Assembly: GCF_016765675.1 (NCBI RefSeq)
Contig: NZ_JAESWB010000165.1
Span: 26,373 to 90,372, forward strand
Direction: 5' to 3'
DNA: 64,000 nt
Source of the DNA: Neobacillus paridis
Lineage (GTDB): Bacteria > Bacillota > Bacilli > Bacillales > Cytobacillaceae
Below are positions 22,870 to 33,655 of this stretch, in pieces. The translations under genes and the position numbers were made by a program. Under the pieces are notes generated by a model. The model saw nothing but the letters and a program-made list of their open reading frames with translations. It was not told the origin of the DNA and made no database searches. Every line of letters begins with the position of its first letter. The stretch's first letter is position 1.

Positions 22870-24279
22870 CTACCCCCTTTGGTAATAGTATTGAAGTGTA
22901 TCGGGATAAATTTCTGTCGGATAATTCCCGGTAAAGCAGCCAAGGCAAAATCCGTTCGTTCCCTCTGTTTGCCCTAAAGCTGCCAGCATTCCTTCCAAGC
23001 TTAAAAAGGTTAACGAATCAGCACTAATAATCTGGCGGATTTCTTCGACAGATTTATCGGAGGCGATCAATTCTTCCTTCGATGATGTGTCGATACCGTA
23101 AAAGCAAGGATTTTTTATCGGGGGAGAACTGATGACAACGTGGACTTCTGTCGCTCCTGCCTCTTTTAACAGGTTCACGATTCGTCGGCTCGTCGTGCCG
23201 CGAACGATGGAATCATCCACCATGATGACCCGTTTTCCTTCAACAACGCCGCGGACTGCAGACAGCTTCATTTTCACCCCTTGTTCCCGCAACGATTGCG
23301 AGGGTTGAATAAACGTCCTGCCGACATACTTGTTCTTGATTAACCCCATTTCATAAGGAATCCCGGCCGCTTCAGCATAACCGATCGCTGCGGAAATACT
23401 GGAGTCTGGAACACCCGTTACCACATCTGCCTCAATCGGCACCTCAAGGGCCAGCCGTTTCCCCATGTTTTTCCTGGCTGTATGGACATTAACGCCAAGA
23501 ATATTGCTGTCCGGCCTGGAAAAATAAACATATTCCATCATGCACATCGCTTTTGTTGAACTGACAGCAAACTGTTCTGACTTTAAGCCTATATCATTGA
23601 TAATTAATAATTCTCCCGGTTCAATATCACGAATATACTGGGCTCCGATGACATCAAAGGCGCATGTTTCCGAGGCGATAACATAGGCATCACCTAGACA
23701 GCCGAGCGATAGCGGTCGCAGGCCATGCGGGTCCAATGCCACCATTAGCTCGGTCTCGGTCATGATTAAATAAGCGTAGGCCCCTTTTAGCATTGACAAG
23801 GCATTTTTCACTTGATCGCTGATGTTGGGAAAACCGCTTCTTCTGATCAGATGGGCCAATACTTCTGAGTCGGAGCTCGTCTGAAAAATACTTCCTTGTG
23901 CTTCAAGCTGGTGCTTTAAGAAATTGGCGTTGACCAAGTTTCCATTATGGGCTAGCGCCAAACTGCCGGTTTGGGAATGGAACAGGAGCGGCTGAACGTT
24001 CTCGTAGCCGCCTCCTCCTGCTGTTGCATAGCGGACATGGCCGATGGCCGCCGATCCGGTTAATTCAGCCATGCTTTCTGCGGTGAAAATTTCCGTTACT
24101 AATCCTTCTCCCTTTACCCCTTTTAACATTTTGCCATCGGAAACAACAATCCCTGTTCCCTCTTGGCCACGATGCTGAAGGGCATGAAGGCCATAATAGG
24201 TCAGCTGGGCGGCATCATGGTGTCCCCAAACACCAAAGATGCCGCACTCTTCATTTAATCCCTTGATTTCAGCAAGCAT
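22870..24279 (-). CDS. purF: Amidophosphoribosyltransferase
   Basis: Committed step of the pathway: PRPP plus glutamine to phosphoribosylamine. An 11-residue propeptide [11 protein letters not shown] precedes the nucleophile Cys12 ([14 protein letters not shown]), as in the B. subtilis class. The PRPP loop is [18 protein letters not shown]. Cysteines including the C-terminal GFCLGCF pair are consistent with the [4Fe-4S] cluster of this class. 469 residues. Its start lies inside the end of purL (25-base overlap). Confidence 0.98.
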   Translation of the reverse strand: MLAEIKGLNEECGIFGVWGHHDAAQLTYYGLHALQHRGQEGTGIVVSDGKMLKGVKGEGLVTEIFTAESMAELTGSAAIGHVRYATAGGGGYENVQPLLFHSQTGSLALAHNGNLVNANFLKHQLEAQGSIFQTSSDSEVLAHLIRRSGFPNISDQVKNALSMLKGAYAYLIMTETELMVALDPHGLRPLSLGCLGDAYVIASETCAFDVIGAQYIRDIEPGELLIINDIGLKSEQFAVSSTKAMCMMEYVYFSRPDSNILGVNVHTARKNMGKRLALEVPIEADVVTGVPDSSISAAIGYAEAAGIPYEMGLIKNKYVGRTFIQPSQSLREQGVKMKLSAVRGVVEGKRVIMVDDSIVRGTTSRRIVNLLKEAGATEVHVVISSPPIKNPCFYGIDTSSKEELIASDKSVEEIRQIISADSLTFLSLEGMLAALGQTEGTNGFCLGCFTGNYPTEIYPDTLQYYYQRG

Positions 24280-26483
24280 GGGATCGCTCCTTTCCAGGCT
24301 GCGCGTAATTCGGCAACTTCCGCCTCCAAAATGTTTTCCCCTTCGACGGTAATGTTCAGGCTGCCGGTTTGATTCACTTGACCAATCAGCTCTGCTGCTA
24401 CTAAACTTTCAAACTGTTGTTGATCTTCTTTTTTCACCGATAATAGGAAACGCGACTGCGATTCGCTGAATAAAGCTGTGACCGGGTTGCCATTTAAGTG
24501 GATGTCTGCCCCCAGTTCCCCATTGTCAAAAAGACATTCTGCCAAAGCAACGGCCAAACCGCCCTCTGCTAAATCATGTGCCGACTGCACGACACCGGCG
24601 CGAATAGCCGCCAGTACCTGATCCTGGCGTTCTTTTTCAAGCTCGATGTTTATTTCAGGGGCCTTGCCGTAGATTCTTCCGTTGTTAAGCAGCTTTTGCA
24701 GTTCGCTGCCGCCAAATTCCGGTTTTGTTTCCCCTACTAAATAGATCAGGTCGCCGCTGTTTTTGAACGGCTGCGTTGTAATATGGTCAAGATCGGTGAC
24801 AAGCCCCACCATGCCAATGACCGGGGTTGGATAGACGGCCGTACCGCTTGTTTCGTTGTATAAAGAGACGTTCCCACCGATGACCGGAGTTCCAAGGACA
24901 CGGCAGGCTTCACTAATGCCGTCGGCGGATTTTTCTATCTGCCAAAATACTTCCGGCTTTTCCGGGCTGCCGAAATTTAAGTTATCAGTAACCGCTAATG
25001 GCTCGGCACCGGAGCAGACAAGATTGCGGGCCGCTTCAGCGACGGCAATTTTCCCACCGGTTTGCGGATCAAGATAAACAAAGCGGGAATTACAATCGGT
25101 TGTCATCGCCAATGCTTTCTTAGTACCTCTAATCCGAAGGACGGCGGCATCAGAACCCGGTGCCACAACTGTATTTGTCCGTACCATGTAGTCATATTGT
25201 TCGTAAACCCATTCTTTGCTGGCCACCGTTGGCTGTGACAGAATTTGGATGAACGTTTCTTTTATGTCGTCAACCTGTGGAACTTCTGGAGCCATCGCTT
25301 GGAACTCGGCAAAATATGCAGGTTCTTTTGAAGGCTTATGATAAACCGGGGCATCCTCCGCCAGTGCATCGACCGGAACGTCGGCAACGATTTCTCCATG
25401 ATGGATTAGACGCAGTTTTTTATCATCGGTGACAGTACCAATTGCCACTGCTTCCAGATCATATTTTTTAAACAAATCAATAATTTCCTGCTCTCGGCCT
25501 TTTTCAATGACAATCAGCATCCGCTCTTGTGACTCCGACAGCATCATTTCATAGGCAGTCATTCCGGTTTCCCGCTGTGGTACAAGGTCGAGGTTCATTT
25601 CGATCCCCATTCCGGCCTTGCTTGCCATTTCTGCCGAAGAACTGGTGAGGCCGGCTGCTCCCATATCCTGAATCCCCACTAGAGCATCTGATTGTACTAG
25701 CTCCAGGCAGGCTTCAAGAAGCAGTTTTTCCATGAAAGGGTCACCAACCTGTACAGCCGGGCGTTTTTCGTCGGACTGTTCGGTCAATTCTTCCGAAGCG
25801 AAGGTGGCTCCATGGATCCCGTCCCGGCCAGTTTTCGCGCCTACATACATGACCGTATTGCCAGCACCGTGGGCCTGACCTTTCTTAATATCCTTATGGT
25901 CGATCAGACCAACACACATGGCGTTTACCAGCGGATTGCCCTCATAGCTTGGTTCAAATTGCACCTCACCGCCAACTGTTGGAATTCCAATACAGTTACC
26001 ATAGCCAGCGATTCCGGCAACAACTTCTTTAAATAAATATTTAACGCGGGCCGAATCAAGCTCCCCAAAACGGAGGGAGTTTAGCATCGCAATCGGTCGG
26101 GCACCCATTGAAAAAACATCACGGATAATTCCGCCTACCCCTGTGGCTGCACCTTGATAGGGCTCAATCGCCGATGGATGGTTATGACTTTCGATTTTGA
26201 ACACAACCGCCTGATTATCGCCAATGTCGACAATCCCCGCACCCTCGCCTGGACCTTGAAGCACTTTTTCCCCCGTTGTCGGGAATTTCTTTAAGACCGG
26301 CTTGGAGGTTTTATAGCTGCAATGTTCCGACCACATGACGGAAAACAAGCCCGTTTCTGTCCAGTTCGGAATGCGGCCAAGAATATTTTCAACCATCGTA
26401 AATTCTTCATCAGATAAACCCATTTGTTGATAGAGTTTTTCGGCTTTGATTTGCTCTGGATTTGGTTCATGCTTTAACAACAT
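24255..26483 (-). CDS. purL: FGAM synthase, large subunit PurL
   Basis: ATP-dependent amidation of FGAR to FGAM, with PurQ as glutaminase and PurS as linker. The 742-residue size marks the short, three-subunit Bacillus form rather than the 1300-residue enterobacterial fusion. Motifs include [50 protein letters not shown] and [18 protein letters not shown] stands before ATG 26483, which lies within the last codons of purQ. Confidence 0.98.
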   Translation of the reverse strand: MLLKHEPNPEQIKAEKLYQQMGLSDEEFTMVENILGRIPNWTETGLFSVMWSEHCSYKTSKPVLKKFPTTGEKVLQGPGEGAGIVDIGDNQAVVFKIESHNHPSAIEPYQGAATGVGGIIRDVFSMGARPIAMLNSLRFGELDSARVKYLFKEVVAGIAGYGNCIGIPTVGGEVQFEPSYEGNPLVNAMCVGLIDHKDIKKGQAHGAGNTVMYVGAKTGRDGIHGATFASEELTEQSDEKRPAVQVGDPFMEKLLLEACLELVQSDALVGIQDMGAAGLTSSSAEMASKAGMGIEMNLDLVPQRETGMTAYEMMLSESQERMLIVIEKGREQEIIDLFKKYDLEAVAIGTVTDDKKLRLIHHGEIVADVPVDALAEDAPVYHKPSKEPAYFAEFQAMAPEVPQVDDIKETFIQILSQPTVASKEWVYEQYDYMVRTNTVVAPGSDAAVLRIRGTKKALAMTTDCNSRFVYLDPQTGGKIAVAEAARNLVCSGAEPLAVTDNLNFGSPEKPEVFWQIEKSADGISEACRVLGTPVIGGNVSLYNETSGTAVYPTPVIGMVGLVTDLDHITTQPFKNSGDLIYLVGETKPEFGGSELQKLLNNGRIYGKAPEINIELEKERQDQVLAAIRAGVVQSAHDLAEGGLAVALAECLFDNGELGADIHLNGNPVTALFSESQSRFLLSVKKEDQQQFESLVAAELIGQVNQTGSLNITVEGENILEAEVAELRAAWKGAIPCLLKSRD

Positions 26484-27150
26484 GCGATTCCCTCCAAGTC
26501 TTTACGATTGATTGAAACAGTTTCAGCCCGTCTGCGCTGCCTAAAAGGGCATCTACAGCCCGTTCCGGGTGCGGCATCATTCCGAGGACATTTCCGTTTT
26601 CATTGATGATTCCAGCGATATTTTCGAGACTCCCGTTCGGATTTTGCTTATAGGTAAAAACAATTTGCTTTTTTGCTTTCAAGTTTGCTAGAGTTTCTTG
26701 ATCACAGTAGTAATTCCCTTCGCCATGGGCGACTGGGATCGTAATCGTCTGACCTTCCTCGTAGCTGTTTGTGAACATAGTGGTGTTGTTTTCAACCTTC
26801 AATTCAACCGGCTTGCAAATGAAGGAAAGACTTTCATTTCGCCGCATTGCCCCGGGCAAGAGGCCTGCTTCTAAAAGGATTTGAAATCCGTTGCAGACAC
26901 CAAGGATTGGTTTCCCGGCATCGGCAGCTTTGATGACCTCTTGCATCACCCTGCTGAAACGGGCAATTGCACCAGTACGGAGATAATCGCCATAAGAAAA
27001 GCCGCCCGGAAGCAGGATTCCGTCATAACTGTCTAAGGTGTCAGCATCATGCCATACATATTCTACTTCTTCCCCGAGCTCATCCTTAATCGCATGGTAC
27101 ATGTCAACATCACAATTGGATCCCGGAAAGACAATCACCGCAAACTTCAC
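26467..27150 (-). CDS. purQ: FGAM synthase, glutaminase subunit PurQ
   Basis: Class I glutamine amidotransferase that supplies ammonia to PurL. Contains [24 protein letters not shown], the nucleophile elbow GVCNGFQ and a C-terminal [10 protein letters not shown] with the catalytic His and Glu. I chose GTG 27150 (227 residues, [13 protein letters not shown]), as in B. subtilis; the open frame from 27162 overlaps the AGGAG site. It overlaps purS by four bases. Confidence 0.97.
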   Translation of the reverse strand: MKFAVIVFPGSNCDVDMYHAIKDELGEEVEYVWHDADTLDSYDGILLPGGFSYGDYLRTGAIARFSRVMQEVIKAADAGKPILGVCNGFQILLEAGLLPGAMRRNESLSFICKPVELKVENNTTMFTNSYEEGQTITIPVAHGEGNYYCDQETLANLKAKKQIVFTYKQNPNGSLENIAGIINENGNVLGMMPHPERAVDALLGSADGLKLFQSIVKTWRESHVVKA

Positions 27151-27401
27151 TGCACGACACACTCCTCTATCTCGTATCGGTAATCTTCAATGACTGGATT
27201 TGCAAGCAGCTTATGGCAAATTTCATCAACTACCTCATTGATCTCGCGTTCCGATTTTTCGATTGTCAATTCCATGTATTTGCCGATGCGAACATCGGTT
27301 ACTTCTCGATAATTTAACGAATTTAGCGAATGGGTTACAGCCTGGCCCTGCGGATCCAAAACACTTTCCCGTAATATGACATATACCTTTACTTTATACA
27401 T
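27147..27401 (-). CDS. purS: FGAM synthase, PurS subunit
   Basis: Small structural subunit (84 residues) that bridges PurL and PurQ. Sequence [19 protein letters not shown] and [17 protein letters not shown] are the family hallmarks. ATG 27401 has GGAGG 8 bases upstream; the frame from 27416 is too long by five residues. It overlaps the end of purC by eight bases. Confidence 0.97.
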   Translation of the reverse strand: MYKVKVYVILRESVLDPQGQAVTHSLNSLNYREVTDVRIGKYMELTIEKSEREINEVVDEICHKLLANPVIEDYRYEIEECVVQ

Positions 27402-28107
27402 GCTGGTGACCTCCAAGTTTTTCTAAAATCTTTTCATACGCTTCTGTCAGGCTGCCTAAATCACGGCGAAATACGTCCTTATCCAACTTTTCGTTTGTTT
27501 GTTTGTCCCATAGACGGCAGGTGTCTGGGGAGATTTCATCGGCCAGTAAAATTTGTCCGTCCTGATCCTTACCAAATTCCAGCTTGAAATCGATTAACCG
27601 AATGCCAAGGTCAGCAAAAAAGTCTGTTAGCACTTTATCAATTTGTAGTGCCTTTTCTCGTAATATAGCTATCTCTGATGCACTTGCTACCTTTAGTTCA
27701 TAAATATGGTCTACGGTGACAAGCGGGTCGCCAAGTTCATCATTTTTCAGGTAAAACTCCACGATGGGAGCAGTTAATGGTGCCCCCTCCTCAATTCCCA
27801 ATCTCTTTGACAGACTGCCGGCAGCAACGTTGCGGACAACAACCTCAAGCGGGATGATCGCCACCTTTTTGACAAGTTGTTCATTTTCCGAGACACGCTT
27901 AATAAAATGCGAATCGATACCGTTTTCTTTAAGCTTTAAAAATAACAAACTGGTAATCTCGTTATTTAATTTGCCCTTACCGGCGATTTCCGCCTTTTTT
28001 TGTCCGTTGAAGGCGGTAGCAGAATCTTTGTACTCAACAAGAACAACCTGTTCGTCCTCTGTTGCATAAAGTCGCTTCGCTTTTCCTTCATATAGCAGTT
28101 CCTTCAT
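27394..28107 (-). CDS. purC: SAICAR synthase
   Basis: ATP-dependent joining of aspartate to CAIR. Motifs: [15 protein letters not shown] at the nucleotide loop, [17 protein letters not shown] and [31 protein letters not shown] (read at about residues 170-200). 237 residues, normal for the monofunctional bacterial enzyme. It is separated from purB by 113 bases with a hairpin. Confidence 0.98.
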   Translation of the reverse strand: MKELLYEGKAKRLYATEDEQVVLVEYKDSATAFNGQKKAEIAGKGKLNNEITSLLFLKLKENGIDSHFIKRVSENEQLVKKVAIIPLEVVVRNVAAGSLSKRLGIEEGAPLTAPIVEFYLKNDELGDPLVTVDHIYELKVASASEIAILREKALQIDKVLTDFFADLGIRLIDFKLEFGKDQDGQILLADEISPDTCRLWDKQTNEKLDKDVFRRDLGSLTEAYEKILEKLGGHQHV

Positions 28108-28152
28108 TGTGGATCACTCCTATTTTTTAATATTGGGAATTTTTTTATTATC

Positions 28153-28177
28153 TGTAGGGGCAGGTGAAGCCCCTACA
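28153..28177. repeat. Perfect 9-bp hairpin in the purB-purC spacer
   Basis: TGTAGGGGC and GCCCCTACA form a perfect inverted repeat with a 7-base loop. There is no T-run on the minus (transcribed) strand after it, so it is not a normal terminator. It could be an mRNA processing or stability element, or a small intergenic repeat. Confidence 0.7.
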
Positions 28178-28220
28178 TCATGCTTGCGCTTAGGTTTTAA
28201 AGCTAATTGTTGACCATCAT

Positions 28221-29519
28221 CTAGTCATTTAGCCCGAGTCGATCAAAGATCATATCGACATGTTTAAGATGGTAATGATAATCAAAGCAATCGTATAGCT
28301 CTTCCGGTGACAACAGAGAAGTAATTTTTTCATTGGCCTCAATCAGGCTGCGGAATGGCACCTGTTTCTCCCATGCTTCCATTGCTCTCGGCTGTACCGT
28401 ATCATACGCTTCTTCCCGGGATAAACCCTTATCAATCAGTGCCAACAGGACACGCTGGGAATAGATCAGCCCGAGGGTGCGGTCCATGTTGCGTTTCATA
28501 TTTTCCGGATAAACCGTCAAGTTTTTCACAATCCCCCCGAAGCGGTTGAGCATGTAATTCAAGGCAATCGTCGCATCCGGTAAAATAATCCGCTCAGCAG
28601 AGGAATGGGAAATATCACGTTCATGCCAGAGCGGCACATTCTCATAGGCGGTCATCATATAGCCGCGAATCACACGCGCCATCCCTGTCATGTTTTCCGA
28701 GCCAATTGGATTGCGCTTATGCGGCATCGCTGAAGACCCCTTTTGACCCTTGGCAAAAAACTCTTCGACCTCACGGGTTTCACTTTTCTGCAGTCCCCGC
28801 ACCTCAACAGCAAATTTTTCGATCGAAGTCGCAATCAATGCCAGCACCGACATATAGTGGGCATGACGGTCACGCTGCAATGTCTGCGTCGAAATCGGTG
28901 CGGCCTGCAAACCTAATTTTTCACATACATATTGCTCGACAAACGGGTCGATATTGGCATAGGTGCCAACAGCACCGGAGATTTTTCCAACGGCAATTCC
29001 TTCTGCCGCCTGCTTAAACCGCTCGAGATTACGTTTCATTTCTTCGTGCCAAAGCGCCAGCTTTAATCCAAATGTCGTCGGCTCGGCATGGACGCCGTGT
29101 GTCCGTCCCATCATCACGGTGTATTTATGTTCGATTGCCTTATTTCGCAAAATCTCAATAAAGTTTTCGATGTCCTTCAATAAAATCTCGTTGGCCTGCT
29201 TTAATACATATGAAAGCGCCGTATCAACAACATCTGTTGACGTTAAACCGTAATGAACCCATTTCCGCTCCTCGCCTAATGTTTCCGAAACAGCACGGGT
29301 AAAGGCGACGACATCATGTCTTGTTTCCGCTTCAATTTCCTTAATCCGCTCAATATTAAAAGAGGCATTTTGGCGCAGCCTTTGCACATCCTCTTTTGGA
29401 ATCTCACCTAATTCCGCCCATGCCTCACAGGCAAGAATCTCAACCTCCAGCCAGGCATTAAAACGGTTCTCCTCTGTCCAAATCGCACCCATTTCCGGTC
29501 TTGTATAGCGATCAATCAT
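28221..29519 (-). CDS. purB: Adenylosuccinate lyase
   Basis: Releases fumarate from SAICAR and from adenylosuccinate. Fumarase/aspartase-superfamily enzyme of 432 residues with [15 protein letters not shown] (catalytic His), [12 protein letters not shown] and the signature loop [16 protein letters not shown] with the catalytic Ser. It overlaps purK by four bases. Confidence 0.98.
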   Translation of the reverse strand: MIDRYTRPEMGAIWTEENRFNAWLEVEILACEAWAELGEIPKEDVQRLRQNASFNIERIKEIEAETRHDVVAFTRAVSETLGEERKWVHYGLTSTDVVDTALSYVLKQANEILLKDIENFIEILRNKAIEHKYTVMMGRTHGVHAEPTTFGLKLALWHEEMKRNLERFKQAAEGIAVGKISGAVGTYANIDPFVEQYVCEKLGLQAAPISTQTLQRDRHAHYMSVLALIATSIEKFAVEVRGLQKSETREVEEFFAKGQKGSSAMPHKRNPIGSENMTGMARVIRGYMMTAYENVPLWHERDISHSSAERIILPDATIALNYMLNRFGGIVKNLTVYPENMKRNMDRTLGLIYSQRVLLALIDKGLSREEAYDTVQPRAMEAWEKQVPFRSLIEANEKITSLLSPEELYDCFDYHYHLKHVDMIFDRLGLND

Positions 29520-30682
29520 TTTACATTTCCTCCGATCTTTTGCTTAACTCCATTCCAAATCTTGCTGTTTTCGACCTCAGCCAAAGCCGCTTCAACTGAA
29601 TCTCTTAATAATGTCACATGCCCCATCTTCCGTTTGATCTTCGCATCCTTCTTCCCGTATAAATGAATCTTCCAGTCTGTTAGGAAAGGAATTTCGGCAA
29701 AAAGCTGCTCTAAATGCTCTCCTAATAGGTTGACCATTACGACCGGTTTTAATAGCTCAGTACTTCCCAGCGGCCAATTGCAGATAGCACGGATATGCTG
29801 TTCAAACTGTGATGTCATGCTGGCCTCAATCGAGTAATGCCCAGAGTTATGCGGCCGTGGTGCCAGTTCATTTATGTAAATCGTTCCTTCTTCGGTGACA
29901 AACATTTCAACTGCTAAGATCCCCACTAATCCAAGCGAGTCGGCAATCTGCTTGGCTTTTTCCACTGCCCGTAACTGCAGACCGACAGAAATCCTTGCCG
30001 GTACAATGGTTTGATGCAAAATATTTTCGACATGAATATTTTCCCCAACTGGAAAAATCGCTGTTTCACCGTTAAATTTCCGCGTTACAATCACTGAAAT
30101 TTCTTTTGTAAAGGGAACCCATTTCTCCAACACACAGGCTCCATGTTTGAGTAGATCCTCTCCCTTTGCCAAGTCCTGTTCCGTCTTTATGACCAGCTGC
30201 CCCTTGCCATCATAGCCACCTCTCGCTGTCTTCAGCACCGCCGGATAACCAACTTTTTCTATTTTTAAAAATAAATCTTCGATCGTTTCAATTACCTCAT
30301 ATGGTGCAACCTCAACACCGGCCTGACGAATTGCCGCTTTTTCTTTGATCCGGTCCTGAGTGATGGCCAACAGCTCGGGTCCTTGCGGGACATACGCCTG
30401 ATCGCAAATCCACCTTAGTGTATCGGCATCGATATTTTCAAATTCATAGGTAATAACATCACTGACCGCGGCCAATTTACTGATTGCTTCGCGGTCATCA
30501 TAGGCTCCAATCACTTCAATATCGGCTACCTGGCCGCATGGAGAATCGGCAGTCGGCTCTAATACTGCCACCCGAAAACCCTGTGCCTTTGCTGCCAGCG
30601 CAAGCATTCTCCCAAGTTGCCCACCGCCAACAATCCCAATCGTAGCACCCGGTAAAATAACCTTATCAAACAAGTTGATCAC
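29516..30682 (-). CDS. purK: N5-carboxyaminoimidazole ribonucleotide synthase
   Basis: ATP-grasp enzyme making N5-CAIR from AIR and bicarbonate. Shows [17 protein letters not shown], the [11 protein letters not shown] loop and [17 protein letters not shown]. The frame begins with a GTG at 30682 that overlaps purE by 17 bases; the ribosome-binding site there is weak, and a TTG three codons on is an alternative. Either gives about 385 residues, normal for the family. Confidence 0.96.
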   Translation of the reverse strand: MINLFDKVILPGATIGIVGGGQLGRMLALAAKAQGFRVAVLEPTADSPCGQVADIEVIGAYDDREAISKLAAVSDVITYEFENIDADTLRWICDQAYVPQGPELLAITQDRIKEKAAIRQAGVEVAPYEVIETIEDLFLKIEKVGYPAVLKTARGGYDGKGQLVIKTEQDLAKGEDLLKHGACVLEKWVPFTKEISVIVTRKFNGETAIFPVGENIHVENILHQTIVPARISVGLQLRAVEKAKQIADSLGLVGILAVEMFVTEEGTIYINELAPRPHNSGHYSIEASMTSQFEQHIRAICNWPLGSTELLKPVVMVNLLGEHLEQLFAEIPFLTDWKIHLYGKKDAKIKRKMGHVTLLRDSVEAALAEVENSKIWNGVKQKIGGNVK

Positions 30683-31151
30683 TACTTTCTAACACTTCTT
30701 GACGGGTTGCCTCTCTTCTGGCCGCAATCCGTTCTGCTAAGACGACATCCTCTGTCGCGATAATTTGGGCCGCCAAAAGTCCGGCATTGACCGCCCCGGC
30801 CTTACCAATTGCCACCGTCGCTACCGGTACACCGCCAGGCATTTGCACAATCGACAATAACGAATCCAATCCGTTCAGAGCTCTCGATTGAACGGGAACG
30901 CCAATGACTGGCAACGTTGTTTTAGCGGCCACCATTCCCGGAAGATGCGCTGCTCCCCCTGCACCGGCAATAATAACTTTTAGGCCCCTATCTCTCGCCT
31001 CTTCTGCGTATGTAAACATCAAATCAGGTGTCCGATGGGCAGATACCACTTTTTTTTCATAGCTAACCCCCAGTTGCTCCAGCACATCGCAAGCATGCTT
31101 CATCGTTTCCCAATCCGATTTACTTCCCATAATCACTCCAACCTGTGTCAT
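30666..31151 (-). CDS. purE: N5-CAIR mutase
   Basis: Moves the carboxyl group of N5-CAIR to make CAIR. Class I PurE of 161 residues with [21 protein letters not shown] and [14 protein letters not shown], all at the active site. First gene of the operon; the ATG has GGGGGG upstream. The leader before it carries a guanine riboswitch and terminator. Confidence 0.98.
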   Translation of the reverse strand: MTQVGVIMGSKSDWETMKHACDVLEQLGVSYEKKVVSAHRTPDLMFTYAEEARDRGLKVIIAGAGGAAHLPGMVAAKTTLPVIGVPVQSRALNGLDSLLSIVQMPGGVPVATVAIGKAGAVNAGLLAAQIIATEDVVLAERIAARREATRQEVLESSDQLV

Positions 31152-31207
31152 CCAAAGCCCCCCTTTTTTAGGTATACCTATGTACGTGGCTTGCCGCCAT
31201 TTGCCAA

Positions 31208-31264
31208 TTAAAAAACCCGAAGCAAACAGCCTCTCAAAAAAGAGAAAGCCATTTGCCCGGGCAT
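31208..31264 (-). terminator. Riboswitch-controlled terminator in the purE leader
   Basis: Minus-strand long stem from CCCGGGCAAATGGCTTTCTC to GAGAGG...GTTTGCTTCGGG, followed by T6. It lies between the guanine aptamer and purE and is the likely expression platform that stops transcription when guanine is bound. Confidence 0.85.
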
Positions 31265-31328
31265 AGAAAAAATCAGGTCAACACAAAGCAAGGGCCTACG
31301 CCCTCCGGTTGCCGAACATATTGACTTT

Positions 31329-31399
31329 CCCTCATAGTCCAATAATTTACGGTTATTGGGTAGAAACTTATGGGCCATATTCCCATGGATATACGAGGG
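31329..31399 (-). ncRNA. Guanine-type purine riboswitch aptamer
   Basis: On the minus strand the sequence shows the purine aptamer order: P1 5' arm CCCTCGTA, AATATGGCCCATAAGTTTCTACCC (read over 31358-31382), the ACCGTAAATT loop, and TTGGACTATGAGGG closing P1. The discriminator base in GACTATG is C, which selects guanine or hypoxanthine over adenine. A terminator follows before purE, as in B. subtilis pur. Confidence 0.95.
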
Positions 31400-31426
31400 T
31401 AATGGAATTTCTTATTGACTACCTTT

Positions 31427-31456
31427 ATCTTAACAGGTAAATCATCAAGGTGTCAA
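31427..31456 (-). promoter_or_regulatory. Sigma-A promoter of the purine operon
   Basis: Minus-strand TTGACA (31451-31456), an 18-base spacer and TAAGAT (31427-31432), placing the start of transcription just upstream of the riboswitch aptamer. Confidence 0.8.
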
Positions 31457-31460
31457 TAAA

Positions 31461-31505
31461 TAAATCGAACGATAATTTATCTTATTCAGTAAAACGTTCG
31501 GGTTT
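31461..31505. promoter_or_regulatory. Paired PurBox-like PurR operator
   Basis: Plus-strand CGAAC (31466-31470, in AATCGAACGATAAT) and inverted GTTCG (31496-31500, in AAACGTTCGGGTTT) face each other directly upstream of the pur promoter. B. subtilis PurR binds two such inverted CGAAC boxes; the 25-base gap is near, not identical to, what I recall. The call combines sequence and position. It starts at the yebG stop codon. Confidence 0.7.
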
Positions 31506-31696
31506 TACTTAATTAACTTTGCCTCAAAGACGATTTGTCGACCGACTGGTTCATAAATTGCCTCATTTCCTTTTTTTATTTCTTGAAAAATCGGCTTCTC
31601 AATCCTGCGAACTGGTACGTATCCTTCCTGTTTCATTCTATTAAGACATTCATCAATACTTTCATATTCCCTGACTTCAAATTTCTTTTTACTCAT
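31505..31696 (-). CDS. yebG: YebG, NETI-motif protein
   Basis: Small cytoplasmic protein of 63 residues with the conserved core [21 protein letters not shown] of this Bacillus family (positions 18-38). The name-giving NETI box is replaced here by YESID. Function is unknown. It overlaps yebE by four bases and ends at the PurR box, preserving the yebE-yebG-purE order of B. subtilis. Confidence 0.88.
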   Translation of the reverse strand: MSKKKFEVREYESIDECLNRMKQEGYVPVRRIEKPIFQEIKKGNEAIYEPVGRQIVFEAKLIK

Positions 31697-32235
31697 TTAA
31701 ACAGCTGCCCTCGTTTCACTGATTTCACCCAAAAACCGCCGTGAATCGTTTTTGGCTCGTATGATATGATAAAGGCTTTTGGGTCCAGACTTTTGATGGT
31801 GTCATAAAGCTTTAATTCTAATTTTCGCGGAGTCAAAATTTGCATTGCCATCCGGTTTCCCTCCAGACCATGGGCCTGCCAGTCCGTGACCCCGTAGCCC
31901 TTTTCCCTTATGAGTTTAGGCAAGTCTTTATCCCACTCAGTAGTAATGACATTGACTGTAATATAGCCCAATGCCAGCTTTTCTTCAATTTTCATCCCGA
32001 TAATTACGCCGATGCCGTACCCGACGGCATAGGCAATCAAATTCTGGATTTCATTAAGGTTTTTTAGAACCAGTCCAAGTCCGAGTACGTAAATGACCAC
32101 TTCCACCATACTCAGACAGGCAGCTAAATAACGCTGGCCTTTTAGCGTTAGAATCATTCTGATCGTAAAAAATGATACGTAAACAATATTTATTATAAGG
32201 ATAATCGCAACCATTACAAAACTATTTTCTAACAT
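31693..32235 (-). CDS. yebE: YebE, DUF2179/DUF5698 membrane protein
   Basis: Membrane protein of 180 residues. Three hydrophobic segments lie in the N-terminal half ([20 protein letters not shown], then [20 protein letters not shown] and [16 protein letters not shown]), followed by a soluble DUF2179 domain with [15 protein letters not shown] chose ATG 32235, preceded by GGAGGG; a longer frame from 32265 has no good site. Function is unknown. Co-transcribed with yebG. Confidence 0.9.
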   Translation of the reverse strand: MLENSFVMVAIILIINIVYVSFFTIRMILTLKGQRYLAACLSMVEVVIYVLGLGLVLKNLNEIQNLIAYAVGYGIGVIIGMKIEEKLALGYITVNVITTEWDKDLPKLIREKGYGVTDWQAHGLEGNRMAMQILTPRKLELKLYDTIKSLDPKAFIISYEPKTIHGGFWVKSVKRGQLFK

Positions 32236-32333
32236 GGATAATCCCTCCATATGAAAGATTCTCATTTCACTTTAGCACAAATTTTTATTTTGTTAACCCT
32301 AAAAATTGCACAAACTAACATGAGGTGATTTTC

Positions 32334-33558
32334 ATGCTAAAAAAGTTGATTAGATTGCTGGTTGTGCTGCTTAGTTTTTTTTCCATGCCATCATGTACAG
32401 GTTTCTGCAGCGAAACCAATGCTGGCGGCTTTTATCAGAAATGACGACCTCTGGTTGAAAATCGATAAGCAAGAAAGACGGCTGACGAACAGGGAATATA
32501 TCCGCTTTCCGAAATGGTCCAAGGATGGCAGCTGGATCGCCTACTTAAGGGGGAGAAAGGACAGCAGAAATCCCGACGAACTGTGGCTTTATCATCTTCC
32601 GACCAACAAACACTTAAAAGTGAAGGAAGAGGTAAGTAACCATTTTCAGTGGTCGCCAAGGAAAACGGAACTGAGTTTTATGATACAGAATGATGTATAT
32701 GTATTAACGATAGAACCTTCAGAGACCTTATCTATTCGTCTCGTCGCGAAGTCAATCGAAAACTTTTCCTGGTTGCCAAGCGGTGACGGCCTATTAGTCT
32801 CAAAAAAGAAAAATCAACTGCTCAATTCTGATATTCTTTTATACCAAGTGATGTTAGGGAAAAATCAACAGGAACCTGTAATCAATCACTTTTATACGGT
32901 GCCGGTTGGAAGCAATGAAATTGTGGTCAGTACAAGCCAGTTTAAGTGGTCACACGACCACAGATGGCTTAGCTTTTTACTTGTCCCGACCGCCTCAGTA
33001 TCTGCAGACAGCAACACGCTTTGCATCCTTTCCGCGGACGGAAAATTATTTCGCCGCATCGATGAAATAGATTGGTTTCGCTGGGCACCAAAGAAGAACA
33101 TTCTTGCCTATATTAGCGGGACTGGCCGAGAAGCAAACATAAACAAACAATTGCGGGCCATCCAGGCCACCTCCACAAAAGGACTTGTCTACACACCGGA
33201 TGGCTTGGTCGACGGTGACTTTACCTGGAAAAACGACGGCTGGTTATTTGTTTCCCGCCTGGTTGAAGATGAACAAGCCCCATTGCATCTAAGACCCCTA
33301 CCAAGTTTGTTTAAAGTAAATGCTTCTACCGGAAAGGCCAAGCCGGCCAGCTACCCTGAATTAAATGAAGGCGATTATGCACCGGAGTTTTTCAACCGAC
33401 AGTTATTTTGGATCAGTAATACAAATCCACGAACCGCCGATGTCATGTTTTCAGATGGGAGAAATGTGGGGAAACATTGGATAAAAAACATAACCCTGGC
33501 CAGTTCGTATTACGGCAAGTGGAATTGGCAGGAGGTATTTAGTTTGTACCGCCTTTAA
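32334..33558 (+). CDS. Secreted TolB/WD40-like beta-propeller protein, frameshifted in the signal peptide
   Basis: The ATG at 32334 has GAGGTG 8 bases upstream and encodes a signal peptide start MLKKLIRLLVVLLSFF. After a run of eight T (32375-32382) this frame stops at a TGA near 32443, while the next frame is open from 32362 to 33558. With seven T the two join as ...LLSFFPCHHVQVSAAKP, a complete signal peptide with a VSA cleavage site. The mature part has propeller repeats such as RFPKWSKDGSWIAYLRG, NHFQWSPRKTELSFM and QFKWSHDHRWLSFLL. Function is unknown. The frameshift could be a base error, slippage or a real lesion. Neighbours: divergent yebE and the convergent B12 operon. Confidence 0.72.
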
Positions 33559-33559
33559 A

Positions 33560-33638
33560 TGGTGTCAGGCACCATCCGTGGACAAATGTCCGTGTGGGGT
33601 GGACAGTTTGTTAGAAATCTCCAAGTTGCCTGACACCA
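33560..33638. repeat. Intergenic element with 12-bp inverted ends
   Basis: TGGTGTCAGGCA (33560-33571) and its exact complement TGCCTGACACCA (33627-33638) bracket about 55 bases that include the palindrome GGACAAATGTCC (33580-33591). It lies between the convergent propeller gene and the B12 operon, in the position of a terminator. The GGTGTCAGGCACC string recurs in Bacillus intergenic regions as I recall; copy number in this genome is not visible here. Confidence 0.75.
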
Positions 33639-33655
33639 GCTTTTGTTCTTTGTCT

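Noticed and set aside
22865..22948. Longer N-terminus for PurM
   Set aside because: It overlaps the end of purF in another frame and is not part of the family; GTG 22864 has AAGGGGGT upstream.
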